Assembly: GCF_900111735.1 (NCBI RefSeq)
Contig: NZ_FOHW01000007.1
Span: 62,001 to 126,000, forward strand
From: Pseudomonas graminis
GTDB taxonomy: Bacteria; Pseudomonadota; Gammaproteobacteria; Pseudomonadales; Pseudomonadaceae
Reading direction: 5' to 3'
DNA: 64,000 nucleotides
Numbering within the stretch: the first letter of the stretch is position 1; each line of letters begins with the position of its first letter. Of this stretch, positions 26,251 to 35,649 are shown piece by piece. The position numbers and the translations under genes are program-made. The notes beneath the pieces were generated by a model. The model was not told where the DNA came from, did no database searches, and saw nothing but the letters and a program-made list of their open reading frames with translations.

Positions 26251-26551
26251 GCTAACTCCTGCGCGCAGCAGGCTGCCGCGTCGGGCCAGTCATGGTAACT
26301 CAGGCGTGTTGCACCTGACACAGCGGGATGCTCACTTCCGCGCGTGCGATGCGGATTGGAAAGCTGCATCAACAGACGACCGCTCCCTTTGTGGGTGTGA
26401 CCGGTGTGGCGCCCCACCTTGCTCGCGAAAGCGGTGTTCAATCCGTAGAAAACTCGGCGGACATACTGGCCCCTTCGCGAGCAAGCTCACTCCTACACGT
26501 TAAGCAGCGTCTGTCAGCCGGCGCATAAGGTCGAGCGCATTACAACGCAGG
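26251..26551. repeat. Gene-free interval with degenerate REP element
   Basis: The core CCTTGCTCGCGAA (26417-26429) and TTCGCGAGCAAG (from 26474) are inverted. Only the right side extends to a full REP tail (CTCACTCCTACA, ending at 26497). The rest of this 301-base gap shows no gene. Confidence 0.6.
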
Positions 26552-28465
26552 TTACGCGCCGATCACCCCGCCATCCTCCCGCGTGATGACCATCACCGAT
26601 GACCTCGGCTTGCCGTTCGGCAAATGCTCGGGGAAAGTCGAGCCGCCGTTTTCGCCGGGGTGCTGAATGCCGACGAACAGGGCTTTCTGGTCGGGCGCGA
26701 AGCTGATGCCGGTGACTTCACAGCCCACCGGCCCGACCATAAACCGGCGGATCTCGCCGCTGGCCGGGTCAGCGCACAGCATCTGGTTATTGCCCATGCC
26801 GGCGAAGTCACCGGCATCGGTGGCGTCGCCATCCGTCAGAATCCATAGCCGCCCGGCTGTGTCGAAACCCAGGCCATCCGGGCTGTTGAACATGTTCTGC
26901 GGATTGATGTTGCTTGATCCCCCCTGAGGCGTTCCTGCATGCACACCCGGGTTGCCGGCGACAACAAACAAGTCCCACGCAAAATCCATGGCGGCTGCAT
27001 CTGAGCCTGTTTCCTGCCAGCGCAGAATCTGCCCGTACTGGTTTTTCGCGCGGGGATTCGGCCCGCCCACCGGCTGTCCTTCATCACCGCGCTTGATGTT
27101 GTTGGTCAATGTGCAATAGACCTGGCCGTCCTTGGGGCTGACAACGATCCACTCGGGCCGATCCATGCGCGTCGCCTTGACCTGACTGGCCGCCAGGCGC
27201 GCATGAATCAGCACTTCGGCCTGATTGGCGAACCCGCTGGCCGCGTCGATGCCGTTCTTGCCGTGGCTCAGCTCAATCCATTTGCCCTGGCCTTTCGGGT
27301 GATCGGGGTTGCTGTCGCCAGCATCGAACTGCGCCACGTACAGCGTGCCATGGTCGAGAATGTCGCGGTTGGCCTTGGGGTTTTTGTGATCGACCTTGTC
27401 CCGGCTGATGAATTTGTAGATGAACTCGCCGCGCTCATCGTCGCCCATGTACACCACGACGCGGCCGTCTTTGGTTTCGGTCAGTGCAGCGTTTTCATGC
27501 TTGAAGCGGCCCAGCGCGGTGCGTTTGACCGGTGTGGATTTCGGATCGAACGGATCGATCTCCACCACCCAGCCATGGCGATTGGGTTCGTTAGGGTTTT
27601 TTGCGACGTCGAAACGCGGGTCGTGCAGGTGCCAGTTCACTTCCTTGCTGGCAGCCGTCACACCATAGCGTTTGGTCGCGGCGTCGAAGGTCTGTGCCGG
27701 ATCGCTGCTGCCGAAGCAGTCGGTGAAATTTTCTTCGCAGGTCAGATAGGTGCCCCACGGCGTCTTGCCGTTGGCGCAGTTCTGGAACGTCCCGAGTACG
27801 TTTTTGCCGGTCTTGTCGGCCGCGGTTTTCAACCATTCGTGCCCGGCGGCCGGGCCACTCAGGTGAATCGGCGTGTTGCCGTGGATGCGCCGGTTGTATT
27901 TGGAGCCTTGCACGAACGCCCATTGCTGACCGACGCGCTTGACCTCAATCACCGACACACCTTCGCTGGCCTGGGCCTTGTGTACGTCTTCGGCGGACTG
28001 CGGGTCTTTGCCGTGATCGAACAGGTAACGGTAATTGGTGTATTCGTTGTTGATCGCCATCAGTGCGCGGCTGGCGGTCTCCGGCTTGTCGCCTGGGAAG
28101 GTGAACAGGCTCATGCCGTCATTGTTGTCGCCGAATTGCAGCTCCTGCATCTTCGCGGTGCCTTTGCCGCTGGGGTCAAAAGCCGGGCCGTTGGTGTGCA
28201 GCGGCTGGCCCCAACTGATCAGGACCGAGGAGCGATAACCGGGCGGCAGACTGATGCTGTCGGTGGTGGAGGAGGGGATGCTGTCGAAGCCGAGCAGCGT
28301 GCCATTGGCGGCGCTGACACTGGCGGCCATGACGCTGCGGCTGAGCAGGTTGCCGCCCAGGAACATCGCCGCGCCGCACAGGGCGCCCGCGCTGATGAAC
28401 CCGCGTCGGGTCAGGCCAACCATGTTTTCGAGGTCGGTGGATTGGTTATCTTTTAATAGTGTCAT
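26552..28465 (-). CDS. PhoX-family alkaline phosphatase (Tat-exported, DUF839)
   Basis: The product has 637 residues. The ATG at 28465 has GGGAG 7 bases upstream. A twin-arginine signal, LTRRGFISAGALCGAAMFLG (Arg20-Arg21), directs folded export. The mature enzyme has PhoX-type blocks: AINNEYTNYRYLFD, GTYLTCEENFTDCFG, VYMGDDERGEFIYKFIS, GRLWILTDGD and ISFAPDQKALFVGIQHPGE. The family releases phosphate from organic esters in the periplasm with calcium and iron cofactors and is a PhoB target. A four-copy 11-base-spaced GTCAT-like array lies 33-70 bases upstream. Confidence 0.87.
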   Translation of the reverse strand: MTLLKDNQSTDLENMVGLTRRGFISAGALCGAAMFLGGNLLSRSVMAASVSAANGTLLGFDSIPSSTTDSISLPPGYRSSVLISWGQPLHTNGPAFDPSGKGTAKMQELQFGDNNDGMSLFTFPGDKPETASRALMAINNEYTNYRYLFDHGKDPQSAEDVHKAQASEGVSVIEVKRVGQQWAFVQGSKYNRRIHGNTPIHLSGPAAGHEWLKTAADKTGKNVLGTFQNCANGKTPWGTYLTCEENFTDCFGSSDPAQTFDAATKRYGVTAASKEVNWHLHDPRFDVAKNPNEPNRHGWVVEIDPFDPKSTPVKRTALGRFKHENAALTETKDGRVVVYMGDDERGEFIYKFISRDKVDHKNPKANRDILDHGTLYVAQFDAGDSNPDHPKGQGKWIELSHGKNGIDAASGFANQAEVLIHARLAASQVKATRMDRPEWIVVSPKDGQVYCTLTNNIKRGDEGQPVGGPNPRAKNQYGQILRWQETGSDAAAMDFAWDLFVVAGNPGVHAGTPQGGSSNINPQNMFNSPDGLGFDTAGRLWILTDGDATDAGDFAGMGNNQMLCADPASGEIRRFMVGPVGCEVTGISFAPDQKALFVGIQHPGENGGSTFPEHLPNGKPRSSVMVITREDGGVIGA

Positions 28466-28497
28466 CACGGGCTCCCTGCGGTTTAGGGCAAAACCCT

Positions 28498-28535
28498 ATG
28501 CAGTTCGGATGACGTTATTGTGTCGGTCAGATGAC
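28498..28535 (-). promoter_or_regulatory. PHO-box-like array upstream of phoX
   Basis: Read on the minus strand, GTCAT (28531-28535), GACAC (28520-28524), GTCAT (28509-28513) and TGCAT (28498-28502) follow each other at exact 11-base steps. This is the spacing of PhoB half-sites (consensus CTGTCAT, 11-base repeat). Two of the four are clear GTCAT matches. Confidence 0.5.
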
Positions 28536-28568
28536 GAGTCGGGCTTTGGTCTTTCGTGCAAACAGCGC

Positions 28569-29333
28569 TTACAGCGGCGTGCCGAGCAGAATGTTGGAGG
28601 GTGCAAACTGAACCTTCACAGCGCCGCCGGCCTTGAGTTGCAAGGCGTGCAGCCGGTCCGCGTCGACCACCGCGCAGAGGATCTGGTGACTGGGTAGAAC
28701 GATTCTGACCTCGCTCGGGCCATCCTCGGCGTCGAGGATTTCCTCTATTTTGCCGGTGAGGCAATTGTGTCCGATTGTTTCAGATTGGTCGGGCGTCAGT
28801 AGCTCCAGCCAGCCGGCCTTAATCAAGGCGAACACATCCTTGCCGATTTCGAGCCCCAGTCGCAAGGTGCTGTCGTGGGTGATCTGCGCCTCGATCGACA
28901 AACCGCCCGCGAGCTGCAACGTGATCATGTCGTTGCGGCCTTGGGAGCGGACGCCGCTGACCTGACCATGCAGCTGATTACGCGCGCTGGTGCGCAGCAT
29001 CAAGCGGCTGAGCAGGGCGAGATCATCGGACTCCTCCGAGGTTTCCAGCAACTGGGTCTGCAACGCTTGCAAGCGCTGATAAAGCCGCAGTACGCGCTCG
29101 CCTTCGGCGGACAATTTGGCGCCGCCGCCCCCTCGACCGCCGACACTGCGCTCGACCAGCGGTTGCTGTGCCAGATTGTTCAGCTCATCGATGGCGTCCC
29201 ATGTCGCCTTGTAACTCAGCCCGGCGCTCTTCGCTGCACGGGTGATCGAACCCTGCTCGGCAATGTGCTGCAACAGCGCGATGCGGTGAGGGCGACGAAC
29301 CATATGCTGAGTGAGGGAGGGCGGTAGGGACAT
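28569..29333 (-). CDS. ModE-type transcriptional regulator with Mop/TOBE domains
   Basis: The product has 254 residues. The ATG at 29333 is assumed; its ribosome site is weak. A LysR-like winged helix occupies about 10-85 (RIALLQHIAEQGSITRAAKSAGLSYKATWDAIDELNN, then SVGGRGGGGAKLSAEGERVL). Two Mop domains follow (about 115-185, NQLHGQVSGVRSQGRNDMITLQL; about 190-252, NCLTGKIEEILDAEDGPSEVRIVL) that bind molybdate. ModE represses molybdate transport and activates molybdoenzyme genes when loaded. No modABC or molybdoenzyme gene is adjacent, so it acts in trans or on itself. Confidence 0.88.
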   Translation of the reverse strand: MSLPPSLTQHMVRRPHRIALLQHIAEQGSITRAAKSAGLSYKATWDAIDELNNLAQQPLVERSVGGRGGGGAKLSAEGERVLRLYQRLQALQTQLLETSEESDDLALLSRLMLRTSARNQLHGQVSGVRSQGRNDMITLQLAGGLSIEAQITHDSTLRLGLEIGKDVFALIKAGWLELLTPDQSETIGHNCLTGKIEEILDAEDGPSEVRIVLPSHQILCAVVDADRLHALQLKAGGAVKVQFAPSNILLGTPL

Positions 29334-29424
29334 AGGCGTCGGATGCACTGGAAGTGATGACGCCGGAGTGTAAGCCAAAACGCCTGACACCCAAATGCTG
29401 TGGACTTCTTAATCTCTCGGCCGC

Positions 29425-30159
29425 TTAGTCCCCAGGCTTCGGCGTTCTTGCCAGGCAGTACACGTCCACCGATTGAGCGCCGGCCTTGAGCAACAGTTCT
29501 GCCAGTGCGTTGGCCGTCGATCCGGTGGTCAGTACGTCATCAATCAGTGCGAGGTGCTTGCCGAAAATCAGCGTGGCGTCCTTCAGTGCAAAGGCGGACG
29601 CCAGATTGCGCTTTCTGGCTTTCGCATCCAGGCCCTGTTGCGAGGGAGTTTCTTTCACGCGGCGAATCACGCGTTCATCGACAGGCAGTCCCAGTCGAGC
29701 GCCGAGCCAGTTCGCCAACATCGCTGCCTGATTGAAGCCCCGCTGGCGCAACCGCTTTTTGGCAAGGGGCACCGGAATGAGAAAGTCGGGCCGGCGCAGG
29801 CCGTCATTGAAGCGATGATGCAGCGTCTCGCTCAACAGCTCCGCCAGCAGCCGGCCGAACGGCCATTTTCCCTGATGCTTGAAGCGTGTGACCAGCGCGT
29901 CGATCGGGAAGTCGTAAAGCCACGGAGCGATAACGTCATTGAAGGCGGGAGGGTGGCGATTGCAGGCGCCGCAGGTGAGGCCGGACATCGGCATGGGCAG
30001 TGCGCAACGCTCGCACTGGTCAATCAGCCAGGGGAGTTCGCGTTCACAGGGCATGCAGATCGGGGTGCTTGAATCCGTTGATTCATCGCACAACAAACAC
30101 GTCTGTACGTTTTCTAACCAGATGTAAACCTCATGCCCGTTATATGGTTGACAGCGCAT
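29425..30159 (-). CDS. ComF-family phosphoribosyltransferase-like protein
   Basis: The product has 244 residues. An N-terminal zinc-ribbon region carries four CxxC pairs (Cys21/24, 35/38, 49/52, 63/66). A phosphoribosyltransferase fold follows, with the PRPP loop [17 protein letters not shown] (about 203-219) and the family block [18 protein letters not shown]. ComF proteins aid uptake or integration of transformed DNA in naturally competent bacteria; the role in pseudomonads is not settled. It is divergent from bioB across 110 bases. Confidence 0.9.
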   Translation of the reverse strand: MRCQPYNGHEVYIWLENVQTCLLCDESTDSSTPICMPCERELPWLIDQCERCALPMPMSGLTCGACNRHPPAFNDVIAPWLYDFPIDALVTRFKHQGKWPFGRLLAELLSETLHHRFNDGLRRPDFLIPVPLAKKRLRQRGFNQAAMLANWLGARLGLPVDERVIRRVKETPSQQGLDAKARKRNLASAFALKDATLIFGKHLALIDDVLTTGSTANALAELLLKAGAQSVDVYCLARTPKPGD

Positions 30160-30183
30160 GTCGCTTCCTTAAATATGCCGAAC
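30148..30183 (+). promoter_or_regulatory. Possible bioB promoter
   Basis: TTGACA at 30148-30153 is followed after about 17 bases by AAATAT-like sequence. This would give a leader of about 85 bases before bioB. The -10 match is poor. Confidence 0.3.
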
Positions 30184-30269
30184 ATCCGTGTTGCGCCTGT
30201 GGGCTTTCCGGTTTTGCCGCTGGGCGAAGCCGCCCGGGTCATCGTCCAGAAAACATCAAGGAGCCGCCC

Positions 30270-31325
30270 ATGAGCGCCAGCATCAATGCCAACCTGCGTC
30301 ACGACTGGAATCTAGCCGAGGTCAAGGCGCTGTTCACACAGCCATTCAATGACCTGCTGTTTCAGGCGCAAACCGTGCACCGCGCTCATTTCGATGCCAA
30401 CCGCGTGCAAGTCTCGACCCTGCTGTCGATCAAAACAGGCGCCTGCCCGGAAGACTGCAAGTACTGCCCGCAATCGGGCCACTACAACACCGGTCTGGAA
30501 AAAGAAAAGCTGATGCAGGTCCAGCAAGTGCTGGAAGAAGCCGCACGCGCCAAGGCCATTGGTTCGACCCGTTTCTGCATGGGCGCGGCGTGGAAGCACC
30601 CGTCGGCCAAAGACATGCCCTACGTGCTGGAGATGGTCAAAGGCGTCAAGGCCATGGGCCTGGAAACCTGCATGACCCTCGGCAAGCTGGATCAGGACCA
30701 GACCCAGGCGCTGGCCGACGCTGGCCTCGATTACTACAACCACAACCTCGACACGTCGCCGGACTTCTACACCAGCATCATCACCACCCGCACCTACAGC
30801 GATCGCCTGCAGACGTTGGCGTACGTGCGTGATTCAGGCATGAAGATCTGCTCCGGCGGCATCCTGGGCATGGGTGAATCCCTCGACGACCGCGCCAATC
30901 TGCTGATCCAGCTCGCCAACCTGCCGGAGCATCCGGAATCCGTGCCAATCAACATGCTGGTGAAAGTCGCCGGCACGCCGCTGGAAAACGCCGAGGATAT
31001 CGATCCGTTCGATTTCATCCGGATGCTGGCCGTCGCGCGCATCCTGATGCCGCAATCCCACGTCCGCCTGTCCGCCGGTCGCGAAGCCATGAACGACCAG
31101 ATGCAGGCCCTGGCGTTTTTCGCCGGCGCCAACTCCATCTTCTACGGCGACAAGCTGCTGACCACCGCCAACCCGCAGTCCGACAAAGACATGCAGCTGT
31201 TCTCGCGTCTGGGCATTCAGCCAGAAGCGCGCGAAGAGCACTCGGACGAGGTGCATCAGGCAGCCATCGAACAAGCCTTGATCGAGCAGAAAAGCAGCGA
31301 GCTGTTTTACGACGCGGCTGTTTGA
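30270..31325 (+). CDS. bioB: Biotin synthase
   Basis: The enzyme has 351 residues. The ATG at 30270 has AAGGAG at 30258-30263. The radical-SAM cluster motif ACPEDCKYC gives Cys59, Cys63 and Cys66. The auxiliary [2Fe-2S] ligands are Cys103, Cys134, Cys194 and Arg266 (HVRLSAGRE). The enzyme inserts sulfur into dethiobiotin in the last step of biotin synthesis. It is the first gene of bioBFHCD. Confidence 0.97.
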   Translation: MSASINANLRHDWNLAEVKALFTQPFNDLLFQAQTVHRAHFDANRVQVSTLLSIKTGACPEDCKYCPQSGHYNTGLEKEKLMQVQQVLEEAARAKAIGSTRFCMGAAWKHPSAKDMPYVLEMVKGVKAMGLETCMTLGKLDQDQTQALADAGLDYYNHNLDTSPDFYTSIITTRTYSDRLQTLAYVRDSGMKICSGGILGMGESLDDRANLLIQLANLPEHPESVPINMLVKVAGTPLENAEDIDPFDFIRMLAVARILMPQSHVRLSAGREAMNDQMQALAFFAGANSIFYGDKLLTTANPQSDKDMQLFSRLGIQPEAREEHSDEVHQAAIEQALIEQKSSELFYDAAV

Positions 31326-31355
31326 GCCCCCATAGTGGCTTGACCCGAGGCCTGC

Positions 31356-32546
31356 ATGTCCTTTGATCTGAACGCACGTCTCGCTGCCCGTCGTGCCGAG
31401 CACCTTTATCGTCAGCGGCCCCTGCTGGAAAGCCCGCAGGGCCCTGAAGTGATTGTCGACGGCAAGCCGCTGCTGGCGTTCTGCAACAACGATTACATGG
31501 GGCTCGCGAGTCATCCCGAGGTCATCGCGGCGTGGCAAGCCGGCGCCGAACGTTGGGGCGTCGGCGGTGGTGCCTCGCATTTGGTGATTGGCCACAGCAC
31601 GCCCCATCACGCCCTCGAAGAAGCACTCGCCGAGTTCACCGGGCGGCCCCGCGCGCTGTTGTTTTCCAACGGCTACATGGCCAACCTCGGCACGGTCACA
31701 GCGTTGGTGGGGCAGGGCGACACGGTGCTGGAAGATCGCCTCAATCATGCTTCGTTGCTCGACGCCGGCCTGCTCAGCGGCGCGCGTTTTTCCCGGTACC
31801 TGCACAACGATTGCGACAGCCTCGCCAGCCGGTTGGACAAAGCGGTCGGTGACACCCTGGTGGTGACCGACGGCGTGTTCAGCATGGACGGCGATGTCGC
31901 TGATCTACCCGCGCTGGCCAAGGCGGCGAAAGCCAAAAACGCATGGCTGATGGTCGACGATGCCCACGGTTTCGGCCCGCTGGGGGCGAATGGTGCAGGC
32001 ATCGTCGAGCACTTCGGCCTCGGCATCGATGACGTCCCGGTGCTGATCGGCACCCTGGGTAAGTCCTTCGGTACAGCGGGCGCATTTGTTGCGGGCAGCG
32101 ATGAGCTGATCGAAACGCTGATCCAGTTCGCCCGCCCCTACATCTACACCACCAGCCAGCCGCCGGCGCTGGCCTGCGCGACGCTGAAAAGCCTCGAACT
32201 GCTGCGCACCGAACACTGGCGACGGGAGCACCTGACGGCACTCATCAAACAGTTCCGCGCCGGCGCTCAAGCCCTCGGCCTGGAACTGATGGACAGTTTC
32301 ACGCCTATCCAGCCGATCCTGATCGGCGACAGCGGGCGCGCGTTGCGGCTCTCGCAATTGCTGCGAGAACGCGGCGTGATGGTCACCGCCATTCGGCCGC
32401 CGACGGTGCCTGCGGGCAGCGCGCGTTTACGCGTGACATTGTCCGCCGCCCACAGCGAGGCGCAGGTGCAGCTATTGTTGCAGGCACTGGAGCAGTGTTA
32501 TCCGCTGCTGGGCGTAGACGAATCTTCGGAGCTGGACCATGCGTGA
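31356..32546 (+). CDS. bioF: 8-amino-7-oxononanoate synthase
   Basis: The enzyme has 396 residues and the alpha-oxoamine synthase fold. The PLP lysine is Lys236 in [10 protein letters not shown]. Other family blocks are [35 protein letters not shown] [11 protein letters not shown], and [11 protein letters not shown] with the cofactor-contacting Asp and His. It condenses pimeloyl-ACP and alanine. It follows bioB by 30 bases and overlaps bioH by 8 bases (ATG at 32539 inside the bioF end). Confidence 0.97.
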   Translation: MSFDLNARLAARRAEHLYRQRPLLESPQGPEVIVDGKPLLAFCNNDYMGLASHPEVIAAWQAGAERWGVGGGASHLVIGHSTPHHALEEALAEFTGRPRALLFSNGYMANLGTVTALVGQGDTVLEDRLNHASLLDAGLLSGARFSRYLHNDCDSLASRLDKAVGDTLVVTDGVFSMDGDVADLPALAKAAKAKNAWLMVDDAHGFGPLGANGAGIVEHFGLGIDDVPVLIGTLGKSFGTAGAFVAGSDELIETLIQFARPYIYTTSQPPALACATLKSLELLRTEHWRREHLTALIKQFRAGAQALGLELMDSFTPIQPILIGDSGRALRLSQLLRERGVMVTAIRPPTVPAGSARLRVTLSAAHSEAQVQLLLQALEQCYPLLGVDESSELDHA

Positions 32547-33270
32547 TCAGTTGATCCTTTTGCCGGGCTGGGGCCTTGGTGTTTCTCCTCTTGAACCGCT
32601 GGCCGCAGCGCTGCGAGGGCTCGACGAACATTTGCGGGTCGTGATCGAGCCGTTGCCGGACATGGACACCGACAACCTCGACGACTGGCTCGATGAGCTG
32701 GATTCGACATTGCCCGACAACGTCTGGCTGGGCGGCTGGTCGCTGGGCGGCATGCTGGCTGCCGAACTGGCTGCGCGCAGGGGCGAGCGCTGCTGCGGAC
32801 TGGCGACGTTCGCCAGCAACGTCTGCTTCGTGGCCCGCAGCGAGTGGCCCAACGCGATGCCACAGACGGATTTCGACGCGTTCATTGCCGGTTGCAAAGC
32901 CGATCCGGACGCCACGCTCAAGCGCTTCAGTCTGTTGTGCGTACAAGGTGCCGAGGAGCCGCGGGCGCTGTCGAGACAGCTCAAAGCCTGCGCACCCCAC
33001 GGCACCAGCGCCGGCTTGATCGAAGGCCTGAAGCTACTTGAGCAAATGGACACGCGCAAAGCGCTGCAAGCGTTTCGCGGCCCGCAACTGCATCTGTTTG
33101 GCGGTCTTGATGCGTTGGTACCGGCAGAGGCGTCGGCGGACCTGCTTACGCTCCAGCCTGATATCGAAGTGGGCGTGATTGAGCAGGCCAGTCACGCCTT
33201 TATTCTGGAAAACCCGCACGGCGTCGCCGCTGCAGTTCATGCGTTTTTACACGAGTCCGGTGATGACTGA
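32539..33270 (+). CDS. bioH: Pimeloyl-ACP methyl ester esterase
   Basis: The product has 243 residues and an alpha/beta-hydrolase fold. The nucleophile elbow GGWSLGG gives Ser68, with Asp191 (FGGLDALVP) and His219 (QASHAF) completing the triad. The LLPGWGLG near the N-terminus is typical of BioH. The enzyme removes the methyl group added by BioC, releasing pimeloyl-ACP for BioF. It overlaps both neighbours by 8 bases (ATGACTGA at 33263-33270), consistent with tightly coupled expression. Confidence 0.94.
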   Translation: MRDQLILLPGWGLGVSPLEPLAAALRGLDEHLRVVIEPLPDMDTDNLDDWLDELDSTLPDNVWLGGWSLGGMLAAELAARRGERCCGLATFASNVCFVARSEWPNAMPQTDFDAFIAGCKADPDATLKRFSLLCVQGAEEPRALSRQLKACAPHGTSAGLIEGLKLLEQMDTRKALQAFRGPQLHLFGGLDALVPAEASADLLTLQPDIEVGVIEQASHAFILENPHGVAAAVHAFLHESGDD

Positions 33271-34111
33271 TCTTTCCCACTGCGCGGTGCTGAAGGCCGT
33301 GAAACAGCAACAGGCATCCGGGCAACACACCCTGCCTGACAAGCGTCAGGTGGCGGCGTCCTTCTCGAAGGCCGCGGCGAGTTACGACAGCGTGGCCGAC
33401 TTGCAGCGCGCCGTCGGCACCGAGCTGATGACGCGACTGCCAGCCTTGGCACCTTCCCGCTGGTTGGACCTGGGCAGCGGCACCGGTTGCTTCAGTCGCG
33501 CGCTGACGCAGACGTTTCCTGAGAGCGAAGGCATTGCGCTCGACATCGCCGAAGGCATGCTGCGTTATGCACGCCCGTTAGGGGGCGCCACTCATTACGT
33601 GTCAGGCGACGCGGAGCATCTTCCGCTGCGCGACGCGAGCGTCGATCTAATGTTCTCCAGCCTGGCGGTGCAATGGTGCCCGGATTTTTCCGCGGTGCTG
33701 AGCGAAGCGCGTCGTGTGCTGAAACCGGGCGGCGTGTTTGCGTTTGCCAGCCTCTGCGTCGGAACTCTGTTTGAATTGCGCGACAGCTGGCAGGCAGTGG
33801 ATGGGATGGTCCACGTCAACCGCTTCCGCGAGTTCGAGGCGTATCAACGCCTCTGCGCTGTCAGCGGTTTAAATATGCTTAGCCTCAAAGTGCTGCCTCA
33901 TGTGCTGCACTATCCCGACGTGCGCAGCCTGACCCATGAACTCAAGGCGCTCGGCGCGCACAATATCAATCCGGGTCGACCCGGCGGTCTGACCGGGCGT
34001 GCCAGGATTCAGGCCTTGATAGAGGCATACGAAAGGTTTCGTCAGGACGAAGGCCTGCCGGCCACGTATCAGGTGGTGTACGCCATCCTCGTGAAGCCTG
34101 ACATTGATTAA
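33263..34111 (+). CDS. bioC: Malonyl-ACP O-methyltransferase
   Basis: The product has 282 residues and starts inside the bioH end. The SAM-binding motif is [15 protein letters not shown], then [33 protein letters not shown] and [13 protein letters not shown]. All are class I methyltransferase blocks in BioC-like order. The enzyme masks malonyl-ACP as its methyl ester so that fatty-acid synthesis can build pimelate. A 30-residue N-terminal leader before the fold ([20 protein letters not shown]) precedes the usual [21 protein letters not shown] entry. Confidence 0.94.
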   Translation: MTDLSHCAVLKAVKQQQASGQHTLPDKRQVAASFSKAAASYDSVADLQRAVGTELMTRLPALAPSRWLDLGSGTGCFSRALTQTFPESEGIALDIAEGMLRYARPLGGATHYVSGDAEHLPLRDASVDLMFSSLAVQWCPDFSAVLSEARRVLKPGGVFAFASLCVGTLFELRDSWQAVDGMVHVNRFREFEAYQRLCAVSGLNMLSLKVLPHVLHYPDVRSLTHELKALGAHNINPGRPGGLTGRARIQALIEAYERFRQDEGLPATYQVVYAILVKPDID

Positions 34112-34198
34112 AGAATGATCTATTTAGTCAGCGCCCGTCACACGGACGCTATAGTAAGCAGGCAATAGTTTGAAATTTCTCAATGGATGGTCGCCACG

Positions 34199-34879
34199 AT
34201 GAGCGCTGCGTATTTCATCACGGGAACCGATACCGACGTCGGCAAGACCACTATAGCCACGGGGCTTCTGTACGCGGCGCGGCAGTCGGGGTTGAGCACG
34301 GCGGCGGGTAAGCCGGTGGCTTCCGGTTGCGATGTAAAACCCAAGGGGCTGCGTAACTCGGATGCCGTCGCCTTGCGCGCCGAATGTTCGATTCAGCTGA
34401 CTTACAACGAGGTCAATCCGGTGGCCTTCGAGCCGGCGATCGCACCCCATCTGGCCGCGCGGGAAGCGGGAGTCGCCCTGACCGTGCAGTCCCTGCTCGG
34501 GCCGATGCAGCACATCCTCGACAAGCAGGCTGACTTCACGCTGATCGAAGGTGCCGGCGGCTGGCGCGTTCCCTTGGCCGATCAGGCCAATCTGTCCGAT
34601 CTGGCTATCGCGCTGAAGTTGCCGGTGATTCTGGTGGTGGGCGTGCGCCTGGGCTGTATCAGCCATGCGTTGCTGTCAGCCGAAGCGATCGCTAACGACG
34701 GTCTGCAACTGGCGGGCTGGGTAGCGAATATCATCGATCCCAAAACGTCACGGCTTGAAGAAAACCTTGCCACGCTTGCAGAGCGTCTGCCGGCGCCGTG
34801 CCTGGGTCGAGTGCCGTTCATGAAGAAGGCGACGGCGGAAATGATTGCCGAGCATCTGCATCTTGAGTTGCTGGATTAA
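34199..34879 (+). CDS. bioD: Dethiobiotin synthetase
   Basis: The product has 226 residues. The ATG at 34199 (with GGATGG 8 bases upstream) is preferred to one at 34187. The P-loop FITGTDTDVGKTT (Lys16) is at the N-terminus, followed by KPVASGC and the EGAGGWRVPLAD block that binds the diamine substrate. The enzyme closes the ureido ring with CO2 and ATP. It is separated from bioC by 87 bases, so it may have its own promoter. bioA is not in the window. Confidence 0.96.
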   Translation: MSAAYFITGTDTDVGKTTIATGLLYAARQSGLSTAAGKPVASGCDVKPKGLRNSDAVALRAECSIQLTYNEVNPVAFEPAIAPHLAAREAGVALTVQSLLGPMQHILDKQADFTLIEGAGGWRVPLADQANLSDLAIALKLPVILVVGVRLGCISHALLSAEAIANDGLQLAGWVANIIDPKTSRLEENLATLAERLPAPCLGRVPFMKKATAEMIAEHLHLELLD

Positions 34880-35003
34880 CCGTTAGGGCGTCGCCGAGTG
34901 TGAGGCACGTCACAAGGCGCAATGCCACTAGTCGCATGGCAGAGTAATCCGCGCGCTTTGCTGCTTTAATCACGCTGTTCGCTATGAACAGAGGATCGTG
35001 CTC

Positions 35004-35300
35004 ATGCAAATCTCGCTGAATAACACGCTGTACCCGGGCCTCAGCGCCATGCAGGTCGGGCAGAACCGTGTCGATCAGGCTGCGACGCAACTGGCCAGTC
35101 CCGCCACTGAGGTGTCTGGACGCAGTCAGTCTTCGGATTTCCAGCTTGAGCGCCTTCGCTCTGTGGATCGTCCGCAACGTTCCGACCTGGCCACCAATGT
35201 GGTGGAACTGACCCAAGGCCGGATTCAAGTCCAGGCTGGCGTCAAAGTCGAAAAAGCCAGCGATGAAATGCTCGGCACGCTGATCGACACCTTCGCCTGA
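35004..35300 (+). CDS. Small protein resembling fused terminal segments of flagellar axial proteins
   Basis: The product has 98 residues. The ATG at 35004 has AGAGGA 8 bases upstream; a GTG at 34998 is too close to it. Residues 3-30 (ISLNNTLYPGLSAMQVGQNR) resemble the N-terminal rod/hook segment of flagellar axial proteins. Residues 66-97 (ATNVVELTQGRIQVQAGVKV, then EKASDEMLGTLIDTF) resemble their C-terminal segment, including the ADEMLxTL-like end. The long middle of FlgE or FlgG is missing. No flagellar genes are near. It lies 124 bases after bioD; from memory an uncharacterised gene holds the same position in P. aeruginosa. The function is unknown. Confidence 0.6.
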   Translation: MQISLNNTLYPGLSAMQVGQNRVDQAATQLASPATEVSGRSQSSDFQLERLRSVDRPQRSDLATNVVELTQGRIQVQAGVKVEKASDEMLGTLIDTFA

Positions 35301-35649
35301 TCCTCCTTCGCTTCGTGCGCTGCGGCGCACGTCGCTGGATGCTGCCCCTCTCCTGAATAACCCCTCATTCACGTGCTCGTCCTCAGGGCGCTGCGACCTG
35401 CTTTTTCCCAACGCTCTCTAGACTCAACGCACTGTTCTGAACTGCCTGGCGTCGTATACCCACGTCCGCACGTTGCCCTCATCAGGTGATGAAAGGTGCA
35501 GGGGGTCGCTTGACAAGGTATAGGCGTAAACGTATGTTTCAAACACCTGTTTGATCGTCGCGTGATCCCAAACGTCGGCGCGGGGGCAACGCCCCACAGT
35601 GACCACACGGTCATCCAATTCCAGGATTCACCAGCAGAGGTTTATCGCT
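35301..35649 (+). promoter_or_regulatory. fadE1 upstream region: sigma-70 promoter with PsrA-type operator
   Basis: TTGACA (35510-35515) and TATGTT (35533-35538) are 17 bases apart, a strong sigma-70 pair. Overlapping the expected start site is CAAAC-ACCT-GTTTG (35540-35553), a perfect match to the PsrA motif (G/C)AAAC-N2-4-GTTT(G/C). A transcript from about 35545 gives a leader of about 105 bases. No gene is supported in this 349-base gap. Confidence 0.7.
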
